Source: Methanoregula sp. UBA471
Lineage (GTDB): Archaea; Halobacteriota; Methanomicrobia; Methanomicrobiales; Methanospirillaceae
NCBI GenBank assembly: GCA_002495065.1
Contig: DADT01000068.1
Location: 35,440-55,187 of the forward strand
DNA: 19,748 nt
Direction of reading: 5' to 3'
The translations under genes were made by a program, and so were the position numbers. Positions 6,767 to 13,315 of the stretch are shown here, in pieces (positions within the stretch are counted from its first letter, which is position 1; each line of letters opens with the position of its first letter). The notes under the pieces were generated by a model. The model searched no databases and was not told the origin of the DNA. It saw nothing but the letters and a program-made list of their open reading frames with translations.

Positions 6767-6790
6767 ATTCGTACTAACGAATTATTTATG
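6767..6790 (+). promoter_or_regulatory. Promoter with palindrome for the 112-aa gene
   Basis: ATTCGT-ACTA-ACGAAT (6767-6782) is a perfect 6-bp inverted repeat. It overlaps the BRE position of a TATA-like ATTATTTATG (6781-6790), 33-42 nt upstream of the ATG at 6823. A protein bound there would be expected to block TFB/TBP entry. Confidence 0.4.
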
Positions 6791-6822
6791 CGATAACCTG
6801 CAATCCCCTACCTGAGTGACAA

Positions 6823-7161
6823 ATGAGAAAAACTTCTGATTTGGTAGATGAAATGCTTGCAGAAGCAAAAAATGCCTGGCTTGTCGCAATTGCTGTCGGG
6901 TTTGAACATGAGACAAAATTTGTATTCAGTTCCCGCAGGCACCCGCTTGAAGAATTGGATCAGTTAGTGCAAAAGGGTGGATCTCCCATAGGATTGCTGC
7001 GATTTGATAAGGAGAATTCTACTATACAGGGGTCATATCGGCCGTTCAAGGAATATGAGAACAAGGAATGGGTAAAAAAATATCTTGCCGGTCTTCTGGA
7101 TAATACCGGGGATATCATTGATCTCAGCCGGCAAAAACATAGTTTCCCTGCGGCTTCCTGA
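6823..7161 (+). CDS. Hypothetical protein, 112 aa
   Basis: Not recognised. It is a soluble-looking alpha/beta protein. An N-terminal helix (about 4-16, SDLVDEMLAEAKN) is followed by strands WLVAIAVGF and TKFVFSS, the segment PLEELDQLVQKGG, a strand IGLLRFD, and a C-terminal helix (EWVKKYLAGLLD). It has no cysteines, signal peptide or membrane segment. The start ATG is preceded by GAGTGAC, a weak Shine-Dalgarno. It has its own promoter with a palindrome immediately upstream and is convergent with the 97-aa gene. The ordered strand and helix pattern and clean start favour a real gene. Confidence 0.65.
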   Translation: MRKTSDLVDEMLAEAKNAWLVAIAVGFEHETKFVFSSRRHPLEELDQLVQKGGSPIGLLRFDKENSTIQGSYRPFKEYENKEWVKKYLAGLLDNTGDIIDLSRQKHSFPAAS

Positions 7162-7429
7162 TAAAAATCCCCATTTCCCCAACGATATCGAGATAAATTT
7201 TTTGAGTTTTTTTGTTCACAATTTCTACGTTCAATTCTTGCATGAGTGCTGTTCTGGAAATCAGTACTCTGCTGCGGGTAGGAGGTAGCCGACAAAGATA
7301 TTGGCTGGGGGGAGGTTAGGTTTCTCTCTGCCCGGGGACCCGCACCGTATCTCGGTTTTCAACATAATGTAACGGATTGCATCGACCGGCAAGAATCCTG
7401 AAAAAAGAATAAATTGGATCTAAATCCGG
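7162..7429. other. Convergent intergenic region
   Basis: About 270 bp between the converging 112-aa and 97-aa genes. It includes a T-rich run (about 7197-7212) just after the 112-aa gene that could end transcription, and a G-rich patch GGGGGGAGG (7308-7316). I see no gene or clear repeat. Confidence 0.4.
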
Positions 7430-7723
7430 CTATGTTTTATGTATCAGATGGACTTCGGTATCGGTTATGTCGTAGATTATATCCTTATGTTCCTGCTGCA
7501 GCTGCCGGAGATCTTTTAGGATATCCTGTAACTGGTACTCGTTGTCCCTTCGTGCAATCACATACGGGGTGTTCGGTCGGGGGTTTTCCGGGGTGATGGC
7601 AAGAATCTCACAGGTTGTGCGCTGGTGGCTTATCTCGAACCGGGAAATTTTGTCGGGATCGATTGATTGGGACACCCCTGTCTGGAACGTCCCCGGCTGC
7701 ATGAATTTTACCAGAACGCTCAT
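7430..7723 (-). CDS. Hypothetical protein, 97 aa, downstream of thermosome
   Basis: Function not recognised. 97 aa, soluble, with an N-terminal basic/aromatic segment (MSVLVKFMQPGTF), a central extended region (TPENPRPNTPYVIARRD) and a C-terminal helix DILKDLRQLQQEHKDI (about 68-83) followed by a strand YDITDTEVHLI. It starts 45 bp after the thermosome stop codon on the same strand, with AGGGAT 4 nt before the ATG, so cotranscription with the chaperonin is plausible. Whether it helps the chaperonin is unknown. Confidence 0.65.
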   Translation of the reverse strand: MSVLVKFMQPGTFQTGVSQSIDPDKISRFEISHQRTTCEILAITPENPRPNTPYVIARRDNEYQLQDILKDLRQLQQEHKDIIYDITDTEVHLIHKT

Positions 7724-7768
7724 GCAAATCCCTGCCAGGTCCGGCGTTCAGCGCTCACGGCCTTCATC

Positions 7769-9403
7769 CTAATAGTCACCCATTCCCGGGGGCATCCCGG
7801 CGGGGGGCATACCCCCGGCAGGCCCGGCCGCCTTTGACGATGCGATGACATCGTCTATGCGCAGGATCATGACCGCAGCCTCAGCAGCGCTCATTATTGC
7901 CTGCGTCTTCACCCGCAGGGGTTCAACGATGCCTGCCTTGAGCATGTCAACCGGTTTTCCCTCGTAGACATCAAGCCCGAAGGTCCTGTTGCCGGTTTCA
8001 TGCGCAGCCCGGATCGCTACGATCATGTCGATGGGATCGAGCCCGGCATTCTCGGCAATGGAACGCGGGATGATCTCGAGTGCCGATGCAAATGCCTCGA
8101 TCGCGAGCTGGATACGGCCCCCGACTGTTGATGCATAGCGCCGCAGCTGGAGCGAGAGCTCGATTTCAGGAGCCCCGCCTCCCGCGACAATCTTTTTGTC
8201 TTTGATGACATCACTGACAACCATCAGCGCATCATGCACACCGCGTTCAAGCTCATCGATCACATGCTCCGAACCGCCCCGGATGATGATCGAGACCGCC
8301 TTGGGATTTTTGCATTCCGAAACATAGATCATCTCCTGGCCTGAGAGCTTCTTTTCCTCCACACGGCCGGCAGCCCCGAGATCGCCGGGGGTGATGACAT
8401 CGATGCTGTTGATAATCGTTGCACCGGTGGCCCGTGCAAGGTTTTCGATATCGCTCTTTTTTACCCGGCGTACGGCAAAAATCCCGGCTTTTGTGAGGTA
8501 GTGCTGGGCCGTGTCATCGATACCTTTCTGGCAGAACACGACCGTCGCACCGCTTGCCACGATCTTGTCTGCCATGAAATGGACCATCCGCTCATCCTCA
8601 TCGACAAATGCCTGGACCTGGTCGGGCCGCGAGATATTGATCTTCGCAGTGACCTCCGTCTTTTTGTACTCGAGTGCTGCGTTGAGGAGGAGGACTTTTG
8701 CGTTCTTCACAACCCTGGGCATTCCCGGATGTGCCCGTTCCTTGTCGATGACCATGCCTTCGATAATCTCAGTATCCTCCACTTTCCCGCCAACTTTTTT
8801 CTGTACGTTCACATGCCCGATATCCACGGTCCCGTCCGGATCCGCAACCATGGTTACCGCCCGGACGACAATACCGCAGAGCAGACCTTTGTACGCCTCA
8901 GCACCCTTGCCGCTGATCGCCGTTTCCGCTACTTTTGTCAGCATTTCAGTATCGGTCGGTTTAACGCTTATTGCAAAGGTGGAAAGGATTTCCCGTGCTT
9001 TTACCGCAGCCTGCTGGTATCCTTCGGCAATAACGGTCGGGTGAACATGCTGGTTGAGCAGACCTTCCGCGTTCTTTAAGAGTTCTGCAGCAATAACGAC
9101 TGCCGTGGTCGTTCCGTCACCAACTTCGTCGTCCTGGGTCTTTGCGATCTCAACCATCATCTTTGCTGCAGGGTGTTCGATGTCCATCTCCCTGAGAATG
9201 GTGGCGCCATCATTGGTGATGACGATATCCCCCATGCCATCGATAAGCATCTTGTCCATGCCTTTTGGGCCGAGTGTCGACCGGACTGCATTTGCCACCG
9301 CCTTTGCAGCGGCGATGTTGCTGTTCTGGGCTTCCTGCCCGCGGTTCCGTGTCGTTCCCTGCCTGAGAATTATAACAGGCTGTCCGCCAAGCTGTTGTGA
9401 CAT
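7769..9403 (-). CDS. Thermosome (group II chaperonin) subunit
   Basis: ATP-driven protein-folding chaperonin subunit of 544 aa, assembling into two stacked rings of eight in the cytosol. Seen: RSTLGPKGMDKML (41-53) and GDIVITNDGATIL (58-70) of the equatorial domain; the nucleotide-binding GDGTT (95-99), with D96 as the Mg/ATP ligand; the intermediate-domain VAGGGAPE motif near residue 400; and a disordered Gly/Met-rich tail (GGMPPAGMPPGMGDY). Length is standard. The start ATG is preceded by AAGGA at 6-7 nt. The gene probably reads into the 97-aa gene downstream. Methanomicrobiales often carry several paralogous subunits; which one this is cannot be told from here. Confidence 0.97.
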   Translation of the reverse strand: MSQQLGGQPVIILRQGTTRNRGQEAQNSNIAAAKAVANAVRSTLGPKGMDKMLIDGMGDIVITNDGATILREMDIEHPAAKMMVEIAKTQDDEVGDGTTTAVVIAAELLKNAEGLLNQHVHPTVIAEGYQQAAVKAREILSTFAISVKPTDTEMLTKVAETAISGKGAEAYKGLLCGIVVRAVTMVADPDGTVDIGHVNVQKKVGGKVEDTEIIEGMVIDKERAHPGMPRVVKNAKVLLLNAALEYKKTEVTAKINISRPDQVQAFVDEDERMVHFMADKIVASGATVVFCQKGIDDTAQHYLTKAGIFAVRRVKKSDIENLARATGATIINSIDVITPGDLGAAGRVEEKKLSGQEMIYVSECKNPKAVSIIIRGGSEHVIDELERGVHDALMVVSDVIKDKKIVAGGGAPEIELSLQLRRYASTVGGRIQLAIEAFASALEIIPRSIAENAGLDPIDMIVAIRAAHETGNRTFGLDVYEGKPVDMLKAGIVEPLRVKTQAIMSAAEAAVMILRIDDVIASSKAAGPAGGMPPAGMPPGMGDY

Positions 9404-9718
9404 TTCATTCCTTGTTGTTATTTTGGTTATTCATATTCCGGCAAAACCGTTCATTCTCCCTGTTCATACGCATCGCGGGACCAGGGGTCCGGATACTCCG
9501 TTTTTTACGCGGCAGACTGTCTGTATCGTGCAATTATCGCCAAGCCGTGATGGGCTACCATTGCTCCGTGGCATCATATCTCTATCTATGGTCCGGGCTG
9601 TTTTTTGGCCATCCGGGCAAAAATTGTATGGAGACAGGAAATGCTTTCTTCAGCATGCCCCCCCTGACTCCGGAATAACCGGTAGGCTCGTTTATCGAAG
9701 AGCTGGTTAAAAAAAACC
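9404..9718. other. Intergenic region upstream of thermosome
   Basis: About 315 bp with no convincing gene on either strand. It contains the thermosome Shine-Dalgarno (minus strand, about 9408-9412) and an AT-rich stretch with a weak TATA-like GAATATGAATA (minus strand, about 9428-9440). The remainder up to the dispersed element at 9719 shows no pattern I can name. Confidence 0.4.
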
Positions 9719-10112
9719 TGGCTCTGTAGAAACGGGCATGATCGTTGAATGGTTCTTACCCAACCATTAAAAAATTGTGAAGGTACGAATGGCATCCATA
9801 ACAAGCTCTTGAGAGGCCAGGGTCGGAGTTTTCAGCTCATTGAAGCGCCGCGGGGGCGTCCCTTTTTGGTGCGGCGCAGGTCATCTCAACGGGATTGGCA
9901 CTTCCCGAAATTACTGTAATTGTGGAATTTTCATAGGAAACCCCTCAGGTCTCAACAAATTGCGAATTACCTATTATCAGAGGGGACAGTGCCTGTCCCC
10001 CCGAACCGCCCCTGCGCTTTGCGATGATGTTGTATTACCTTCTCTGGAGTTATCGCTCCATGGGGGGATGCCACAGCGGCGGGGCAGAGGCATTACATGC
10101 CGTCGCCCCCAA
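9719..10112 (+). repeat. Dispersed hairpin-rich element, copy A
   Basis: About 394 bp without a credible gene. The head TGGCTCTGTAGAAACGGGC (9719-9737), continuing to 9741, matches copy B at 21 of 23 positions. Hairpins in order: AATGGTT-7 nt-AACCATT (9749-9769); GCGCCGC (9845-9851) with GCGGCGC (9871-9877); GGGGACAG-TGC-CTGTCCCC (9982-10000); TGGAG-6 nt-CTCCA (10045-10060); and a tail GGGGGATGCC (10063-10072) followed by a GGGGC/GCCCC hairpin containing GGCAT-TAC-ATGCC (10081-10109). The GC stem and tail are about 215 bp apart, against about 213 bp in copy B. The tail hairpin is followed by AAAG, not a T-run. Possible identities are a structured RNA or a MITE-like element. Confidence 0.6.
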
Positions 10113-10205
10113 AGAGCGTTAAGAAAAATATTTTGAAGATTTCTCCTGAGCCATAAACCTCATAACCCTTATCTGGTACCATCACGAAACTGCAGGCAGA
10201 TACCA

Positions 10206-10808
10206 ATGCAGAGTCAGCATTTCCCCCTTAACACCCTGTTCAAGCCATCGCCTTCTATGAAGATATGGCTACGGATCAGCATCGCCCTCGGTATCGGCAT
10301 TGTCCTGCTCTTCTCCTACGTGCCTGCAGCGCTGTTCTCTGATATGCCTGCGGTGTTTTCAGTCGCCATCCTCGGGGGAACCTTTCTCCTCTATGCCCTG
10401 CTCTGGTACTGGGTAGGCCTCTATTATGAGAGCATGTTTTACGAGCTCCGCGAGGATGAGATTACCTGGAAACGGGGCGTCTGGTTCCGGGCAACCGGGA
10501 TCGTCCCGTATAACCGTATCACCAACCTTGACGTCCGGCAGGGGCCGCTCATGCGGTTTTTAGGGATCTCAAACCTCGCTATCCAGACTGCAGGCTACTC
10601 CGGGCAGGCAGTGCCGGAGATCCGGATTGAGGCTATCGAGCACGCAGAAGAGCTCCGGGAGTTGATACGGTCGATGGTCCGTGGTTCTCCGGAGCAGGGC
10701 AACGGGACCGGGAGCGGTACTCCTTCACCAGTCGGCAGCAGCTCTCCTGTCGACCAGCAAATCCTTGCAGAGCTGAAGAGCATCAGGTCTCTCCTCGAGA
10801 AACGCTGA
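10206..10808 (+). CDS. Membrane protein with bacterial PH domain (bPH2/DUF304, YdbS-like)
   Basis: 200-aa protein with a short cytosolic N-terminus, two transmembrane helices (about 19-44 and 49-73) and a bacterial-type PH domain (about 75-165). The PH part has the family pattern YYESMFYELREDEITWKRG, then VWFRATGIVPYNRITNLDV, then GPLMRFLGISNLAIQT. A Gly/Ser/Pro-rich linker (about 172-188) and a short C-terminal helix (ILAELKSIRSLLEKR) follow. The molecular role of such proteins is unknown. The gene stands alone, starting about 95 bp after repeat copy A. AAAATATTTT (about 10125-10134) may be its TATA box; the start has only a weak AGGCAGA upstream. Confidence 0.8.
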   Translation: MQSQHFPLNTLFKPSPSMKIWLRISIALGIGIVLLFSYVPAALFSDMPAVFSVAILGGTFLLYALLWYWVGLYYESMFYELREDEITWKRGVWFRATGIVPYNRITNLDVRQGPLMRFLGISNLAIQTAGYSGQAVPEIRIEAIEHAEELRELIRSMVRGSPEQGNGTGSGTPSPVGSSSPVDQQILAELKSIRSLLEKR

Positions 10809-10997
10809 AGCTTTCGTTTTCCTGCCATGCACTGCGCTCGCGGAAAAAACCCGAAGTAAAAATTTAACGCTCAAAACCATACTCCCGGGGTCATATCAGA
10901 GTAGGGTATCCGGATGTTTTCCATCCCCGAACCGTATGTTCATGGATTGTGAGCCGCTGGATCACTCCTCACTTTAAGATGTCAGCACCCACACATA

Positions 10998-11531
10998 GTG
11001 TTCAATAGTGCGCAGACCGATGCAAAACAGATTTTTCGGCGTCAGATCATTCAACAGGAGAAACTGATTACCCTTATGCAACCTTCAGGAAACAGTATAT
11101 CAGAAGATCGGATTATTTCACTTGAAAAAAAGGTACGGGAAATGGAAGCCCTGTCCACGGGGCTCATTAACGAGATGCTCGATCTCAAGTCGAACTTCAG
11201 GATGATGTCCAGGGAGGCCGGCGAACGCAGCTCCCAGTATTCTGAGCCGGTATCGATCATCCGGGACCCGGCGTCTCCAGCAGTGGCAGATCCGTCCACA
11301 GAGATGTCAGTTTCCGATCCACCGGGAAATGGAACGGTATTCCGTCCTCAAAGCGCACGCCAGCCGGGTATCCCTGCTGTCACAGCAGAATCCTCAATGG
11401 CCTCGATCATGCAATCCGACGGCACGATGAAATTCGAGATCCGCCGCGGGGCTGCGAGTCCTATCGAGTCATCCGCGGGATATGGGCCAAAAAGAATGGC
11501 ACATCTGCCGGGGAAAAACAGGAAACTCTGA
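10998..11531 (+). CDS. Hypothetical coiled-coil protein, 177 aa
   Basis: Function not recognised. A coiled coil spans about residues 36-77 (EDRIISLEKKVREMEALSTG, then INEMLDLKSNF). A low-complexity Ser/Pro/Ala-rich, probably disordered region follows (about 78-140), then a basic tail (GPKRMAHLPGKNRKL). It has no signal peptide, membrane helix or cysteine. The start is uncertain: GTG at 10998 has no Shine-Dalgarno; ATG at 11076 would give 151 aa and keep the coiled coil, but CAGGAG lies 15 nt upstream, which is far. The heptad helix recalls archaellum accessory proteins FlaC/D/E, but no other archaellum gene is near and I do not make that call. Confidence 0.6.
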   Translation: MFNSAQTDAKQIFRRQIIQQEKLITLMQPSGNSISEDRIISLEKKVREMEALSTGLINEMLDLKSNFRMMSREAGERSSQYSEPVSIIRDPASPAVADPSTEMSVSDPPGNGTVFRPQSARQPGIPAVTAESSMASIMQSDGTMKFEIRRGAASPIESSAGYGPKRMAHLPGKNRKL

Positions 11532-11567
11532 TCGGGGTTTTCCCAGACCACGCAGATCAGGCTTTTC

Positions 11568-11699
11568 ATGTATACAGAGATAGACGACCATGCATCGGAA
11601 CGGAACGGCTTCTCTCATATCTTTCAAGGTTACCTCCCACCGGAAGTTGGATTCGTCCTTGTTTCCAACGGGTTAAGGGCGGGGGGGCTGCGAGAGTAA
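11568..11699 (+). CDS. Doubtful small ORF, 43 aa
   Basis: ATG at 11568 to TAA 11697-11699, 37 bp after the coiled-coil gene on the same strand, with AGG 6 nt before the ATG. The product begins MYTEIDDHASERNGFSHIF and ends NGLRAGGLRE. The composition is acceptable, but there is no family, motif or repeat, and it may be chance. Confidence 0.2.
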   Translation: MYTEIDDHASERNGFSHIFQGYLPPEVGFVLVSNGLRAGGLRE

Positions 11700-11738
11700 G
11701 ATTATGGATGCGATCACAGCTACCGGCATGCCAATCAC

Positions 11739-11749
11739 TTTAATATTTA
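11739..11749 (+). promoter_or_regulatory. Putative TATA box of the TBP gene
   Basis: TTTAATATTTA is the best TATA-like match in the region upstream of TBP. Transcription would begin near 11772, leaving a leader of roughly 130 nt. Confidence 0.35.
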
Positions 11750-11907
11750 TTATCTGGCTTTAATTGAGGACTTTTACGACGTTTGGATGGTATCGGATTG
11801 CAGGGCGTACTTTTCTGACCGGTACCGGGTTTCTCCTGCCGGAACAGACAAAAGGCATGTGCCTTGTCCAGTAACCTTATGCTCCGGAGAACATCATGTG
11901 ATAGAAG

Positions 11908-12462
11908 ATGGCTGATAAAAAGTATGAATCACTGAAAATTGAAAACATCGTTGCATCCGGCGTAGTCGCCGAGTCCATCGATCTCGTGAAGTTTTCAGAA
12001 AATGCCGGGAACTGCGAACTTAATAAGAAACGGTTCCCCGGTGCCGTATTCCGGATCGCAGACCCCAAGATTGCGTGCCTGGTCTTTTCATCGGGCAAGA
12101 TAGTACTCACCGGTATCCGTAACCAGAAGGCACTGACCGACGGGCTTGCTATCGTTATCAAAGCCTTAAAAAAGGTGGGAATCGAACCCCTCAAAGAGCC
12201 TAAAGTTGCAATCACCAACATGGTCTGTTCCTATAATCTCGGAAAATACATCAATATCAACAAGTTAAGCGTTACGCTCAATCTCGAAAATATCGAGTAC
12301 GAACCCGAACAGTTCCCCGGGCTGGTATACCGGATCAAAGACCCGAAGATCGTCGTTCTTATCTTCTCCTCCGGTAAGCTGATCCTGACCGGCGGCAGGA
12401 ATCTTGAGGATATCAAAAAAGGGCTTGACACGCTCGAAGAGAAGCTCGCGACTGTCCTGTAA
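11908..12462 (+). CDS. tbp: TATA-box binding protein
   Basis: General transcription factor that binds TATA boxes and recruits TFB and RNA polymerase. 184 aa, the usual archaeal length, made of two imperfect repeats forming the saddle. Matching segments are FPGAVFRIADPKI...FSSGKIVLTG (43-69) and FPGLVYRIKDPKI...FSSGKLILTG (136-162). Each repeat opens with an IxNIV-like strand (IENIVASG 11-18, ITNMVCSY 102-109). There is no long acidic C-terminal tail. The ATG is preceded by GTGATAG, a weak GGTGA-type Shine-Dalgarno. Methanomicrobiales may have more than one TBP; the departures from the common archaeal text after IENIVAS (GVVAESIDLVKF) could mark a paralog, but I cannot test this. Confidence 0.95.
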   Translation: MADKKYESLKIENIVASGVVAESIDLVKFSENAGNCELNKKRFPGAVFRIADPKIACLVFSSGKIVLTGIRNQKALTDGLAIVIKALKKVGIEPLKEPKVAITNMVCSYNLGKYININKLSVTLNLENIEYEPEQFPGLVYRIKDPKIVVLIFSSGKLILTGGRNLEDIKKGLDTLEEKLATVL

Positions 12463-12480
12463 CCAGGAAAATATTTTTTG
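12463..12480 (+). terminator. T-rich terminator after TBP
   Basis: ATATTTTTTGTATTATT begins about 9 nt after the TBP stop. T-runs of this kind end transcription in archaea. No hairpin precedes it. Confidence 0.4.
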
Positions 12481-12695
12481 TATTATTGATACGACGAAGA
12501 TCGCATCGCAGTGTGCTGTGAGAAGTGCGGGTCACACCAGGATCAATTATTTCCATTCCGCACACCTGTCTGATCTCCGGAAACTGTGGAGATTGCGTTC
12601 AATGCACCACACCACAATAAAGGTGATGAGGAGGTGCTAATCCCCGCAATCTCGAATAAAAAGCATTAACCATTCAGCGCACGTGTAAAGGACTG

Positions 12696-12920
12696 GTGAT
12701 ATACCTGGAACGACAGCCTGTTAAATCCCGCATTCTTCGCTCCCTGGGTTACAACGAGAGCACGAAAATCCTGGAGATCGAATTCCAGACAGGACTTGTC
12801 TACCAGTACGCGGGTGTCCCGCTAAAAGTGTACCGGGAACTTATACGTTCAGAAGAGATTGGGAAATACTTTACCGACAAGGTCCGGAACCGGTTCCGGA
12901 CAAAACAGATCGTCGCATAA
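12696..12920 (+). CDS. KTSC-domain protein, 74 aa
   Basis: The whole protein is one KTSC domain, named for its occurrence at the C-terminus of some lysyl-tRNA synthetases and common as free-standing 60-80-aa proteins. Seen: SRILRSLGYNESTKILEIEF, then TGLVYQYAGVPLKVYRELI, then IGKYFTDKVRNRF, which follow the family pattern of a beta meander and a GxYF-x-x-x-(I/V)R end. Nucleic-acid binding has been suggested for the family but the role is unknown. The start is GTG at 12696, with AAAGGA a few bases before it. CGAATAAAAAGC (about 12653-12664) is a possible TATA element. It is convergent with the DUF2769 gene, 43 bp apart. Confidence 0.8.
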   Translation: MIYLERQPVKSRILRSLGYNESTKILEIEFQTGLVYQYAGVPLKVYRELIRSEEIGKYFTDKVRNRFRTKQIVA

Positions 12921-12963
12921 AAGCCATCCACGGTAATCCCAACGGAAATATATTTTTACTACA

Positions 12964-13155
12964 TCACTTAGCGCAGAAGTAACCGATAATCAGCCTGTGT
13001 TTTGCAAATACCTCACATGCCGGACAATAGCAGTTTACTGTTTTTACCTTTGATGAATCTGACGATTTTCCCCGGGCGCAGAACAGTGCATTCGGTGACG
13101 ATTCTGAAAGAATGCCGGCCTTATATGTCGGGCACGATCCACAATATTTTTGCAT
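12964..13155 (-). CDS. DUF2769-type cysteine-rich small protein, 63 aa
   Basis: Matches my recollection of DUF2769, a methanogen-rich family of small cysteine-rich proteins. Seen: CGSCPTYK (C5, C8), LFCARGKS (C26), CYCPACEVFAKH (C42, C44, C47) and GYFC (C61) at the end. The seven cysteines in this order suggest a zinc or iron-sulfur site; no function is known. The ATG at 13155 has GGAG about 11 nt upstream, a little far. It is divergent from the 281-aa repeat protein and convergent with the KTSC gene. Cysteine spacing gives good confidence that this is a real gene despite its size. Confidence 0.75.
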   Translation of the reverse strand: MQKYCGSCPTYKAGILSESSPNALFCARGKSSDSSKVKTVNCYCPACEVFAKHRLIIGYFCAK

Positions 13156-13243
13156 ATCTGCTGGTTCTCCACCCTATCATCCACAGGTGTAGTCTCATCA
13201 AGTGTTTTCATGGTATTATTCACATCACGAAATATTCTGGAGA

Positions 13244-13253
13244 ATATATAATA
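13244..13253 (+). promoter_or_regulatory. Putative TATA box of the 281-aa repeat-protein gene
   Basis: ATATATAATA, preceded by ACGAAAT-rich sequence, is a good archaeal TATA match. Transcription would start near 13275, about 40 nt before the ATG at 13316. No Shine-Dalgarno is visible in that leader. Confidence 0.5.
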
Positions 13254-13315
13254 CTACCCTTACTCCGTAGCTTACCCCATTCCTGCAGGCAGTGTGCTGA
13301 AATCGGGTTTAAAAG

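Larger units (their letters stand above)
6434..6822. other. Divergent intergenic region with hairpin and operator-like palindrome
   Basis: About 390 bp between the flavodoxin (-) and the 112-aa gene (+). It holds a GC-rich hairpin with arms GGGGGCT (6473-6479) and AGCCCCC (6496-6502), a possible 49-aa ORF (6596-6745), and a perfect palindrome ATTCGT-ACTA-ACGAAT (6767-6782) that runs into a TATA-like ATTATTTATG (6781-6790) upstream of the ATG at 6823. Confidence 0.5.
11532..11907. other. Long upstream region of TBP
   Basis: About 375 bp. It holds a possible 43-aa ORF (11568-11699) and a TATA-like TTTAATATTTA (11739-11749). If that promoter is used, the TBP mRNA has an unusually long leader of about 130 nt. 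No riboswitch or strong hairpin was recognised in it. Confidence 0.45.

Noticed and set aside
9397..9678. Plus-strand 93-aa ORF upstream of the thermosome
   Set aside because: Aromatic- and arginine-rich, low-quality product in the promoter region, with no ribosome binding site and no domain.
9840..10136. Plus-strand 98-aa ORF across repeat copy A
   Set aside because: It starts with a rare codon, runs through several hairpins, and is not matched by an open frame in copy B.
12511..12573. A 20-codon frame from GTG giving VCCEKCGS-like text
   Set aside because: It resembles half a zinc ribbon, but is too short, has no partner CxxC and no ribosome binding site.
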